Origin: JAJPKK01 sp963844635
GTDB lineage: Bacteria > Pseudomonadota > Alphaproteobacteria > Rhizobiales > Xanthobacteraceae
Direction of reading: 5' to 3'
DNA: 64,000 nt
Assembly (NCBI GenBank): GCA_963844635.1
Contig: CAWJPD010000001.1
Coordinates: 62,001-126,000 of the forward strand
This document shows positions 56,201 to 63,878 of this stretch, one piece after another. Every line of letters begins with the position of its first letter. Position 1 is the stretch's first letter. The notes beneath the pieces were generated by a model. It worked only from the letters and a program-made list of their open reading frames with translations. It ran no database searches and was not told the origin of the DNA. The position numbers and the translations under genes are program-made.

Positions 56201-57718
56201 GATCTTGTTGATCACTGCGATCGTCGCGTCGAGCACGCGACGGGCGGCGGCAAGGTCATCAAGCCCGAGCAACGCGTCGACAACGGCAAGGCGGTTGAGC
56301 GCGAACGTGAACGAATTGGCGCCTTCCTGCAGCGGCGCCTTCGCAAGTCCGGCCGCGGCGGCCTCGATGTTTCGGCGCTGGCCGGCGACGTCCTTTTTCT
56401 GCCCATAGGCCTTGGCAAGCTCGATCCGGGCCAACGCATAGGCTCCCGACCACGGCTCGTGCGCAAGCTGCGCCTCGATTTCGGCGAGCTTGCCGTCCTT
56501 GATGAAATTCGTCGCCTCCGTTTGGCGCGCCTTTTCGAGGTTTTCTTGGGCATTGGCTCGGTACCAGCCGAGGTTGTTGATCTTCGGATCCGGGATCAGC
56601 GTGGCGACCAATGCCTCGGCCTCGGCAAATCGGCCGGCCTGGGTAATCCCATTCACCATGCGCGATCGGGTCGAGAACAGGTTGGAGGCATTGTTGACCA
56701 TGTTGGCGGGCGGAATGAGCTTGACTGCCTCGGCATAGAGTTGCTTTGCGGTGTCGATCTCGCCAAGGTCCGCCGATGTTTCGGCGAGGTTCAGCAGCAG
56801 GTAGGGACGCTGGAATTGGTCGGCGCCGCTGGTAGCCTGTATCGCGATGTCAAGGTTCGCGTGCGCCGCACGCTTGTCGCCGGCCTGCGCGTAGGCGGTC
56901 GCGATCGAAGAATAAGCATAGACGCGGTCCCCTCCCGTGGTCGGCGCCGCGTAGGCGAGCGCATCGGAAGGCCGTTTCGCATTAGCCAACGTATTCACAA
57001 CGCCACGCAGCGCGCCTCCACGTAAGCGCTGGTCGACATGGCGCAGCGCCTCGTCAGTCCCTGCCAGGTTTCCCTTGGCAGCGAGCGCGGAAGCGAGGCC
57101 GCCATAGGCATCGTTGAATTGATTGAGGCTGACCGCGCTTGAAGCCGTCGCCAAGGCCGCCGGCAGGTCGCCAAGCTTGGCCTGCGCCACGGCGATCTGG
57201 GACAGCGGAGAGCTTCGGTCATTGGTGGCGATGCTGTTCGCTGCGGCAAGCGCGTTATTGATGAGGCCGCGCGCCGTCGTCATCGCGTTGCGTTCGAAGG
57301 CCTCAATTTTCGTCGTGATTTGTGCGCGCTGCGGATCGTCCGGACGGGCTGCGATGTAGGCGCGATACCAATAGGAGGCAAGGAGGTCGCGGCCGCCGCG
57401 CGCCTCGTTAAATTGCGCCAGGGCAAGCAGCACCTCGGGCGCGTCAGCGGCCTTCTCGGCCGCGATCTTGAGCTGCTGCTCGGCAACGAACCACTGCCGC
57501 TGCCCCATCGCGACGAGGCCTTTCTGCAGCGCCTCGTCCGCGGCGGGCGGTAACTCCTCGGAACGCACCGGGGCTGGCGCAGCACCGGCCCATGCGGCCA
57601 ACGCTAGGGCGAAGAGCCAAAAACCGCGCGCAACCGCGCTCCGGCTCAGGCGAGACCTGCTGCGATTCGATCCCAATGCACCCCCCTTTTTCCACTCCAG
57701 TGCGATCGCATCTGTCAT
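53237..57718 (-). CDS. very large exported TPR-repeat protein
   Basis: This is a 1493-residue intact protein. After a basic N-terminus there is a signal or anchor segment (GFWLFALALAAWAGAAPAPV, about residues 32-51), so the bulk is periplasmic. The rest is almost wholly helical, with TPR-like repeats in several blocks: an N-terminal unit (EALQKGLVAMGQRQWFVAEQ), repeats of the kind AQAKLGDLPAALATASSAV, and later ITIGDLERALKAAADIV. No catalytic domain is seen. It lies 199 bases downstream of the kinase gene on the same strand and is probably co-transcribed. TPR arrays scaffold protein complexes; I infer that it is the structural partner of the kinase/channel system. The gene is free of frameshifts. 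Confidence 0.85.
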   Translation of the reverse strand: MTDAIALEWKKGGALGSNRSRSRLSRSAVARGFWLFALALAAWAGAAPAPVRSEELPPAADEALQKGLVAMGQRQWFVAEQQLKIAAEKAADAPEVLLALAQFNEARGGRDLLASYWYRAYIAARPDDPQRAQITTKIEAFERNAMTTARGLINNALAAANSIATNDRSSPLSQIAVAQAKLGDLPAALATASSAVSLNQFNDAYGGLASALAAKGNLAGTDEALRHVDQRLRGGALRGVVNTLANAKRPSDALAYAAPTTGGDRVYAYSSIATAYAQAGDKRAAHANLDIAIQATSGADQFQRPYLLLNLAETSADLGEIDTAKQLYAEAVKLIPPANMVNNASNLFSTRSRMVNGITQAGRFAEAEALVATLIPDPKINNLGWYRANAQENLEKARQTEATNFIKDGKLAEIEAQLAHEPWSGAYALARIELAKAYGQKKDVAGQRRNIEAAAAGLAKAPLQEGANSFTFALNRLAVVDALLGLDDLAAARRVLDATIAVINKITKADQKEYPIEYLAQGYTRLAAAEAKSQNFGAAKSAALEVFALANQMNSGGSRASALANISGLDARVGITNDLMAVLDAMPADYNKQTMAANLVKQIAALGHDAGVPAVAAKIADPASRKSALSAVIASRIAAGNWAAATALANDPDVSGRLNAEIARKMVDAGMVREAATLESKFGAPSSESNSYFSALQTYRTRNAEYDAAAQAALRYTAVGNQISNLFSIASSAFGVGGTTAARPLIERAFNRFGDLKSPLERENACQSIAYYFQLGSVLGESLPKADGQTDGASVGQACVAEALNIPAQNDRLSPLSSLISSSSYLVTQPIMAQRLAPTRAAVSRLFAEASGLNSSSRDSQIASATNGLARDGAIEAALDLAWFPTDARSYNTAYAAVQWLMEAGDTATAERIANQLLDHVATLTNPSAKDSASLSAVNVLITIGDLERALKAAADIVAPGNRNSPLVSIANAANARGRFDVALNALERARLADKEAGRSYYLSSYVGIASQAGDKRPEALIDEVEAQKGQYAATNAINARDTVIRGHLKWKQRDRALALVPVQEAAIERLDASSRWSYAGSFANILAQLGDGPRLDKLIGEASPANQVALLQQAARGYLDAEKADSARAALDRSVQLIGALTLPADKLTNFQAAAALYVRQNEPDVAAKLLAQSLEAVHITRPDLAAWTNYMIAINQEPYDPEQSERRAAAIADPRWQARALAYLAAARLGKDRTASGLALIRSAPASDILDPTLLRFVRSFAGKGEIDTARTLIGRISHPGLRDEARRQLVLITGRRGQTEASLAETSSIENPATRAYAMIDLAAFLAHHNAGRLDLYFAQLACFVAAKLADQVSDPLVKADLLADVARGLEAMEPEAAAPALERARSVAAAVPAGRPRDYAMAWASGQLAMARPTQALSDEASQWRYSAGYLANDQKYTDLEGFVGSLAAKNPSDRVYGFVNAASDFAAQIEQAHAKEKELADKRRLAHL

Positions 57719-57917
57719 CCCTCCCTTTCGGGGTCAGCGCGATCGCCGAACAATCAATTCTCCTCCCCCAAAAGAGGGCGCCGGCCGCGGGACACCGGTC
57801 GGGTGCCAATTTTAGAAGCGCTGAAGGTTGACCCTCCCCGGTTCTGCGCGCACCCACCCTCCCTTTTAGGGACAGGCAAAATGATGTCCGGTCCCCACGC
57901 ATAAAAAAATCAAAGTC
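57719..57917. other. spacer between kinase and TPR genes
   Basis: There is no gene. The spacer could hold a second promoter or a processing site for the TPR gene. Short T/A runs near 57901-57910 are not part of a clear hairpin. Confidence 0.35.
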
Positions 57918-59314
57918 CTATGGACTCCTCCCGGGCGGCGCCAGCGCCTCGAGCGCCGCCACCGCCTCCGCGCGGTGGGGGCTGTCCGGAAACTGAGCCG
58001 CAAACCTGCGCAATTGATCGACGTCCGCCATCCCGGCGAGCAGGGTCCATGCCACTTCGTCCGGCGCCAGCCGCCGCGCCGGGTCGGTCGGCGTCGCTCG
58101 AATGACAATCCTCGGCGCCGGCGCGGGCTTTGCGGGAATCGCGGCGACGGTGTCGACTGGGGCGGGCGCGGCAGGAGAGGTGGCTGCCGCAACAGGAGCG
58201 GCTGGTGGCAGCGGTCCGGGTGCCGTCGCATTCGCCATGGCAGCCGTCTTCGGTCCGGGGCAAAGGATGCCGGCGCTGCCGCAGGTCACTCTGCTGATCG
58301 CATCGAAATTGGTCGCCGCGAATGCTGCCAGCGAAGCCACCGCAACGGCGCCCGTGCCCAATGCCCAGGTTTTGATCGATCGGAGCGCCGTCGGAAGTCG
58401 CGCGCGCTTGCGGCCGGTATTTTTCAATCCCTCCCGAACTTGTTCAGCCGAGGCCGGCCGATCGGCCTCGTTGACCTCCAGCATCCAATCGATGGTGCGC
58501 AGCAGGGCGGGATCGTACTGGCGGGCTGCCGTTTTGGTCGCGGGGATCAGCGGATCATTGCGCAGCCGCCGCAGCGAGTCGGGAGGCGCCGCACCGGTCA
58601 CGCAGCGATAGGCGATGGCGCCGAGGGCATAGATGTCAGTCCATGGCCCTTGTTGACCGCCGACCCCGTACTGCTCCGGCGGCGAATACCCTGGCGCCGC
58701 GATCGCGGTCATGCTGCGGCTATGTCGTTCCTTGAAGTCGCGGGCGGCGCCGAAGTCGATCAGCACCGGACTGCCGTCCTCACGCAGGATCACATTGCTG
58801 GGCTTGAGATCGCGATGCAGGATCGCCCGCGTGTGAATGACGTGGAGACCGTCCAGCATCCCGAACAGGATCGCTTTCAATTCGTTCTCGGGCAGCGGCC
58901 CGCCTTCGAGCCGCTTGCCGAGAAGTCTGCCCGCGCTCGTAGTCGAGAACGATGTAGCCGGTGTCGTGCATCTCGAAGAAACGGCGGACATGCACGATGT
59001 TCGGGTGTCGGAAGCGGGTGATCAGCCGCGCTTCCTCGAGAAATGTATCCAGTCCAGCGTCGAAATCGCGCTGATCCGCGGCCGACTTGGCGCGCACCGC
59101 CGCCGTTGCGACGCGGCCGGCAAGTTCGTTCGGGAAATATTCTTTGATGGCGACTGCTTCCTGCAACAGCGTGTCGATGGCGCGATAGGTAATGCCAAAT
59201 CCGCCATGACCGAGCACCGAATTCGATCTGGAATTCGTGCAGCATCGTGCCCCGCGGCAGCGCAAAATAATGGCTGTCCTGCATGGCTCGCGGACGGTTA
59301 TCGCCTTCAGCCAC
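57918..59314 (-). pseudogene. membrane Ser/Thr protein kinase, two one-base insertions
   Basis: From GTG 59314: MAEGDNRPRAMQDSHYFALP and LHEFQIE. After a shift near 59221, SVLGHGGFGITYRAID (glycine loop), VAIKEYFPNELAGRVA (ATP lysine) and ARLITRFRHPNIVHVRRFFE follow. After a second shift near 58936, LLGKRLEGGPLPENEL, the catalytic loop ILHRDLKPSNVILREDG, metal motif LIDFGAARDFKERHS and activation segment GYSPPEQYGVGGQQGPWTDI follow. A transmembrane helix (TWALGTGAVAVASLAAFAAT) and a proline/alanine-rich extracytoplasmic tail end at 57918. Every kinase motif is present, so the two extra bases may be sequence errors; if real, the kinase is dead. It is divergent from the FHA/PP2C operon. Confidence 0.85.
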
Positions 59315-59519
59315 TCAAATCACCCGATGTCTGTGACCCCCCAAGCGGTGCTGTTCAATGCTCAAAAAAGAACGTCGGAGCTTGCTATGGACGCTTTTTG
59401 AATGGCACCGCTTTGCAACGTGCCATTGGGACTATAAAGTCGCCCGAAAATCAACATGAATTGGGTGTTTCACCTTCGGTTGTATTGTACCACCCGGCGT
59501 CGGAACAGGGCTTGGGGTC
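59315..59519. promoter_or_regulatory. divergent promoter region of the kinase and FHA/PP2C operons
   Basis: These 205 bases separate two head-to-head operons, so both promoters must lie here. The region is AT-richer than the genes. I could not pick a reliable -35/-10 pair or operator by eye. Confidence 0.45.
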
Positions 59520-60311
59520 ATGACGCAGTGGTTCTCGAAGCTGTTTGGTCACGGGAGCACCGATGGCGGGCCGGAACGCGCGCCCGACGAGCGGACCCCG
59601 CATTCCAGCGCAAGCGAAAAAGATGCGAGAACGGTCGAAATGGCGGCTGCCCGCCGCAATGATGCGCGCACCCAGCCGGTCGACCGGACTAGAGCTGCCC
59701 GGTTGTCATGGCCGGCGCGGGACGAAAGCAGCAGCCCTGAATCGCAGGCGGAGCGCGCCGCACCCAACGGGCATTGGCGCGGTAACGAAGATCTCCACGA
59801 GGCGCCGACGCGACTTGTCGGGTCGTCCGCCGACCGGTCGCGGCCGGAGGAGCTGCGCTCGTCGTCACCGACGCGAGGGCAGGATGGCCGGTCGCCGATC
59901 CGGCGGAATGCGTCTCCCGAGCCGGCCGACGATACGACGCGGCTCGTCGCTCCGGCTGAGACTGAACCGAACGATCCGGTGGTCGGATGGCTTGTCGTGA
60001 TGCAAGGCCCGGGGCGCGGCCGATCGCTCGAGATCGGCACGGGAGCGAATACGATCGGCCGAGCTCAGAGCCAGAAACTCCGGCTCGATTTCGGGGACGC
60101 GCGCATCTCGCGGGAACGGCATGCCGTCCTCGTGTTCGATCCGCGCGCGCGCCGGTTTTTCCTGCAGAACGGCGAAGTGCGCAACCTAACCTATGTTGGA
60201 GACGACGTGGTGCTTGCGCCCGTCGAACTCGACGGCGGCGAGACAATCACGATTGGTGAAACGCAGGTGCGATTCGTCGCATTCTGCGGGCCGCAGTTCG
60301 GCTGGTCGTGA
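59520..60311 (+). CDS. FHA-domain protein with long disordered N-terminus
   Basis: This is a 263-residue protein. Residues 1-155 are low in complexity (Arg, Ser, Pro, Asp, Glu) and probably disordered, with threonines in TRLV-type motifs (EAPTRLVGSS, DDTTRLVAPA) that look like phospho-acceptor sites. The C-terminal FHA domain has VVMQGPGRGRSLEIGTGANT, IGRAQSQKLRLDFGDARISR (phosphothreonine-binding Arg/Ser/His region, then ERH) and a final beta segment. FHA domains read phosphothreonine, so this is a probable adaptor or substrate of the divergent kinase. It overlaps the phosphatase gene start. Confidence 0.87.
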   Translation: MTQWFSKLFGHGSTDGGPERAPDERTPHSSASEKDARTVEMAAARRNDARTQPVDRTRAARLSWPARDESSSPESQAERAAPNGHWRGNEDLHEAPTRLVGSSADRSRPEELRSSSPTRGQDGRSPIRRNASPEPADDTTRLVAPAETEPNDPVVGWLVVMQGPGRGRSLEIGTGANTIGRAQSQKLRLDFGDARISRERHAVLVFDPRARRFFLQNGEVRNLTYVGDDVVLAPVELDGGETITIGETQVRFVAFCGPQFGWS

Positions 60312-61147
60312 TGACCGTCCAGTCGGAGCGAACGCTCACCGCGGCATTCGGCGCCGCCATCAAGGGGCGCCGAGCCGGACAGCAGGACGCGTTTCGCTCA
60401 GTGTGGCTTGCCGGCGAGCAGGCGTGGCTCCTCGCGGTCGCCGACGGCATGGGAGGTCACGCGGCCGGCGACGTGGCAAGCCGCGTCGCGGCCGATGCTT
60501 TCGTCACGACCTTCCCGGCCCTCCGTTCTGGCGGGGCTTCGCTCAAAGGCGCTTTTCGGGGCGCGCTCGACGAGGCCAATGCGGGCGTGGCGACGCACCA
60601 AGCCGACGTCCCCGAAACGGCAGGCATGGGAACGACGATCGTGGCCGCCCATGTCGGCAACAGCGGTCTGGCATGGATCAGCGTCGGCGATTCGCCGCTG
60701 TGGCTCGTCCGAAACGGCGCGCTGACGCGCGTCAATGCGGACCATTCGTTGCGGAGCGCCGCCGCGTCGGGTGCAAACGTCAACGCCAACATGGTGCTGT
60801 CCGCGCTCACTGGCGGCGCAATCGCGCTCATCGATTGCAGGGCGAATCCGCTGCCGCTGCGCGCCGGCGATTTCGTCGTCCTCGCCTCGGATGGGTTGCT
60901 GACGTTAAGCGATAGCGAGATTTCGCGCACGATCGTCGACAACGCTGCGACCAGCCCGGAAGCGATCGCGCGCGCCCTCCTCAAGGCGGTGGAGGACCGC
61001 GACGCGCCCCAGCAGGATAATTGCACGGTGATCGTTGCCGCTCCGCCCTTGACTGCAAGTGCATCGGGGTCGCGACGATGGCTCGCGGCAGTCGTTCTCG
61101 TTTCGGTGATCCTGGTTGCAGTGATCGGCTATCTGGCATGGCCGTGA
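60308..61147 (+). CDS. membrane-anchored PP2C-type Ser/Thr phosphatase
   Basis: This 279-residue PP2C-family phosphatase starts at GTG 60308 or ATG 60311. The metal-binding motifs are present: VADGMGGHAAGDVASRVAAD, GMGTTIVAAHVGNSGL, VGDSPLWLVRNG, VLASDGLLTLSD and APQQDNCTVIV. A single C-terminal transmembrane helix (LAAVVLVSVILVAVIGYLAW) anchors it to the membrane with the enzyme in the cytoplasm, facing the same side as the kinase. It presumably reverses phosphorylation by the divergent kinase. It is intact and coupled to the FHA gene by a four-base overlap. Confidence 0.92.
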   Translation: MMTVQSERTLTAAFGAAIKGRRAGQQDAFRSVWLAGEQAWLLAVADGMGGHAAGDVASRVAADAFVTTFPALRSGGASLKGAFRGALDEANAGVATHQADVPETAGMGTTIVAAHVGNSGLAWISVGDSPLWLVRNGALTRVNADHSLRSAAASGANVNANMVLSALTGGAIALIDCRANPLPLRAGDFVVLASDGLLTLSDSEISRTIVDNAATSPEAIARALLKAVEDRDAPQQDNCTVIVAAPPLTASASGSRRWLAAVVLVSVILVAVIGYLAWP

Positions 61148-61178
61148 CGATTATGCGGACATTGCGGAACGCCTTGCG

Positions 61179-61598
61179 ATGAAGACATTTTCCATTGGTC
61201 GCAGCAAGGAGTGCGACGTTATTGTAGGTGATCCCAGCGTGTCGCGGCGCCACGCCGAAATCATCGTCCATTCAGCCGCCGAATTCGAGCTCGTCGATTG
61301 CGACAGCAAGTTCGGCACGTTCATCCGGCGTGACGGAGAATGGCGCCCCGTGTCTTCGACCGGTATCGACATCGATGATGGGGTTCGGCTCGGACATTAT
61401 GAAACGACAGTGCGAACCCTCGTTAGCGCGCTCGTCGATCGGCTGCGGCCGCCCCGCACCGAGCCACCGCCCGCGCCTGAGCCTCTGCCTGCACCCGAGC
61501 CTCTGCCCGCTAGCGGAGCCACCGCGCGCCGCACCATTGTCGAGCGCGACCCGGAAACCGGAGAGATCATCGTCCGCGAAGCGCGGACACGCGGATGA
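61179..61598 (+). CDS. second FHA-domain protein
   Basis: This 139-residue protein is an FHA domain from its first residue (KTFSIGRSKECDVIVGDPSV, then SRRHAEIIVHSAAEFELVDC and SKFGTFIRRDGEW), with all the key Arg, Ser and His positions. A proline-rich tail carries EPPPAPEPLPAPEPLPASG and a threonine region ARRTIVERDPETGEI that could be phosphorylated. It starts 31 bases after the phosphatase stop, in the same operon. Confidence 0.9.
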   Translation: MKTFSIGRSKECDVIVGDPSVSRRHAEIIVHSAAEFELVDCDSKFGTFIRRDGEWRPVSSTGIDIDDGVRLGHYETTVRTLVSALVDRLRPPRTEPPPAPEPLPAPEPLPASGATARRTIVERDPETGEIIVREARTRG

Positions 61599-61616
61599 CT
61601 GTATAGGGGGGAGTGA

Positions 61617-62465
61617 ATGCTTGAAAGAAACACTCGCATCGGGGCCACTGCCGACCTCGAAGCGCGGCGGCCGCTGATCGCCGCGGCCTCCCTCTGCATC
61701 GGTCTCGCCGTTGTCGCCGTGCTTCATCTCGTCCTGCCTGACGGCGCGGCCAAAGTGCTGCTCGACCGCGGCGGGATCGGCTATCCGCTGTCGGTGCAGA
61801 ACTGCATTTGGGTGGTATTTGCGATCGGCTGCGGCGAACTGTTCGTCCGCCTCCGTGTCGGGCAAGCCGAGGCTGCCCAGCTTCGCCAAGGCTATCTGCC
61901 GGAGGACGAACGCACCGTGCTGCAGGCGCCGGACCTCGCCGGCGTCTACCGCACGGTCAGGCAGAATCGCGACGCTCTGCGGTGTTTTCTGCCGCGGCTC
62001 GTCCAGCGCACCATTCTGCAATTCCAATCGAGCCGGTCGATCGACCAGGCGAGCACGCTGCTCAACACCAGCGTTGAGATGTATCTCCACGAAGTGGACC
62101 TGCGCTACAATATGCTGCGCTATCTGACTTGGCTCATTCCTTCCCTCGGATTCATTGGCACCGTCATCGGCATCGGCCGCGCCCTCGCCTATGCGGGCGA
62201 TCCGGCCCACGCCCAGGACAGCATGCTGCTGAACGAGGTGACGCGGCGGCTTGCGATCTCCTTCGATGGCACCTTCCTGGCGCTCGTCCTCGCCGCACTG
62301 CTGGTATTCCTCACCAACGTCGCGCAGTCGCGCGAGGAGCACGCGCTCAATCTCGCGGGACAGTACTGCCTCGACAATCTGGTGAACCGGCTGTTTGTTG
62401 GTCCGGCGGCGCAATCGGTCGCGACGCCCGACGGCCCTGCCCAAACCAATCGGCGACTCGCATGA
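61617..62465 (+). CDS. MotA/TolQ/ExbB-type channel protein
   Basis: This is a 282-residue inner-membrane protein with three to four helices: one near residues 22-42 (LIAAASLCIGLAVVAVLHLV), one near 60-75, and the conserved pair at the end, RYLTWLIPSLGFIGTVIGIG and LAISFDGTFLALVLAALLVF. These two carry the GTV(I)G and small-residue patterns of MotA/TolQ/ExbB pentameric proton channels. A GGGGGAG ribosome site precedes ATG 61617. It is followed by a gene with an ExbD/TolR-like helix, the normal partner. It lacks the long tail of ZorA. I infer an ion-driven stator. Confidence 0.85.
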   Translation: MLERNTRIGATADLEARRPLIAAASLCIGLAVVAVLHLVLPDGAAKVLLDRGGIGYPLSVQNCIWVVFAIGCGELFVRLRVGQAEAAQLRQGYLPEDERTVLQAPDLAGVYRTVRQNRDALRCFLPRLVQRTILQFQSSRSIDQASTLLNTSVEMYLHEVDLRYNMLRYLTWLIPSLGFIGTVIGIGRALAYAGDPAHAQDSMLLNEVTRRLAISFDGTFLALVLAALLVFLTNVAQSREEHALNLAGQYCLDNLVNRLFVGPAAQSVATPDGPAQTNRRLA

Positions 62466-62502
62466 TTGTTGTTGTGCGAAGAGCACCGAGCGGGGCGGCG
62501 GG

Positions 62503-63156
62503 ATGAGGCGCCCGAACCGCAACATCGAAATTTTCAGCATGTCGGTGCTGGACTTGTTCGCCGCGGCGCTCGGCGGTTTCATCCTGATCGCGGTAATCCT
62601 GTTCCCAAACTACATGAAGCAGGAGCAGGCCGCGCTCGCGTTGAACAAATCGCGGGACAGCCTGGCTCAGTGCAAGAGCGCCGAAGCGGCGTCGCAACAG
62701 GTCGTGGCGACGAAAGTGCGGGAGCTCGCGGCGTGTGAAGCGACGTTGGCGAGCACGTTCGTCGTCGTCGCGATTGAATGGAGCATGACGGGCAATTTCG
62801 ATGTCGATCTCCATGTCACCGATCCGGACGGCCATGAGTTCTTCTGGGGAAGAAATAACCGCGATCGTCGCGACTATCCTGTCACCGAAGCCCAACTCAG
62901 TTATGACAATACCCGCGGTCCCGGGGTGGAGTTGTGGCAGCACCCGAAGGCGCAGCCCGGCATGTACCGGATTGCCTACGACTTCTATTCGGCGCCGGCG
63001 CTGAACAGGTCCGTGGAAGTCCGCGGGAATGTGTTCTACCGTAACGGGCGGGTCGAGCTTCGGCCGGTGACGCTGACGGAAACCCATAAGCTGAGGACAG
63101 TCGCGCAGCTTATTGTCGATCCGCGCGCCAACGTAGAAGTCCGTTTCGAGCCGTAG
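62503..63156 (+). CDS. ExbD/TolR-like membrane helix fused to YfaP/DUF2135-like domain
   Basis: This is a 217-residue protein. One N-terminal helix, FSMSVLDLFAAALGGFILIA, contains an aspartate in the position typical of MotB/TolR/ExbD stator partners. A coiled-coil linker follows (ALNKSRDSLAQCKSAEAASQ). The periplasmic domain, residues about 115-217, reads MTGNFDVDLHVTDPDGHEFF, then LSYDNTRGPGVELWQHPKAQ and PGMYRIAYDFYS, the DvDLhVtdPdG pattern of YfaP/DUF2135 beta domains, which may bind calcium or a surface ligand. It lacks the usual ExbD or OmpA C-terminal domain. The start at ATG 62503 is 37 bases after the channel gene. Confidence 0.75.
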   Translation: MRRPNRNIEIFSMSVLDLFAAALGGFILIAVILFPNYMKQEQAALALNKSRDSLAQCKSAEAASQQVVATKVRELAACEATLASTFVVVAIEWSMTGNFDVDLHVTDPDGHEFFWGRNNRDRRDYPVTEAQLSYDNTRGPGVELWQHPKAQPGMYRIAYDFYSAPALNRSVEVRGNVFYRNGRVELRPVTLTETHKLRTVAQLIVDPRANVEVRFEP

Positions 63157-63188
63157 GGCAGGGGGATAGTGGGCGGTCAGGGGGGATA

Positions 63189-63878
63189 ATGGGCGGTTAT
63201 CGCATCGTGCGATCGACGCGGAAGACTGCGCCGGCAGGACTGGCCGGCACGCGCCGCGGCGCCTTCGCGTCGCTGACGGCGGCATTATTGACAGTATTCG
63301 GTGCGGGCGCAGGCGCGGACAACAGCGATCTCTCATCGCCCGACTGGGGCTCGAATTTCATTACCTGTGCGGGCGCGAAGAGTCCGATCCGCCTGCGGGC
63401 CGCGAGTCCCGAAGCCGGTATCATGGCAAACGGTGTGATTTCATGCCGCGACGAAGGCGATGCCTTCATCTACGCCGTCGACTACATGAACTTCGCGCTG
63501 GCGCCCGCATCCGAATGGAAATCGGCGCATCTCGAATGGTTCGGCAGCGGGGCGCAGCGCCAGGGCGCCAATGGGCGTACCGATTGGTTCTATGACGAGG
63601 CAAGACCGATCAAGGTCCGGGTCGACGCCGCCCGCCGGGCCGCCGTAGCAAACCTGTCTTTTCGGGTCCCGAAGGCAGTTCTCGCCCAGGCCCGCGGTTT
63701 TGGGTTCTACGTTGTCGGCGGCGGGATATTCTGGCCGATCACCCTTGTTTCCAGTGACGACAGCGAGCCAGCTGCCCCGACCCCGATAGCGCCGCTTGCA
63801 TTGCCGCGCGGGAGCGAAACCGACCCGGCGCCGAGCGCGGCGGCGCGGCAGCACGAACTCGCTAAACGCCGTGGTTGA
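63189..63878 (+). CDS. exported protein, first of a tandem family
   Basis: This 229-residue protein starts at 63189 (ATG) after a GGGGGA site. It has a signal-type segment (FASLTAALLTVFGAGAGADN), then the motif PDWGSNFITCAGAKSPIRLR and IMANGVISCRDEGDAFIYAV, with two cysteines likely bonded, a beta-rich middle (SAHLEWFGSGAQRQGANGRT) and a low-complexity tail. I do not recognise a family. The next gene repeats the first motifs. It is probably a periplasmic or surface part of the stator-linked system. Confidence 0.7.
   Translation: MGGYRIVRSTRKTAPAGLAGTRRGAFASLTAALLTVFGAGAGADNSDLSSPDWGSNFITCAGAKSPIRLRAASPEAGIMANGVISCRDEGDAFIYAVDYMNFALAPASEWKSAHLEWFGSGAQRQGANGRTDWFYDEARPIKVRVDAARRAAVANLSFRVPKAVLAQARGFGFYVVGGGIFWPITLVSSDDSEPAAPTPIAPLALPRGSETDPAPSAAARQHELAKRRG

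Noticed and set aside
57918..61598. Regulatory part of a type VI secretion system
   Set aside because: Kinase, PP2C and FHA genes also occur with T6SS, but no Tss/Hcp/VgrG/ClpV gene is in the window. It is kept only as a possibility if such genes lie beyond 64000.
61272..62582. Minus-strand open frame of 436 codons opposite the FHA and channel genes
   Set aside because: It is antisense to three genes with clear domains and has no recognisable product.
61617..63156. Zorya-type defence pair (ZorA/ZorB)
   Set aside because: The channel protein lacks the long ZorA tail, the partner lacks an OmpA/peptidoglycan domain, and no ZorC/D/E-like gene is seen. Only the general MotA/ExbB fold is shared.
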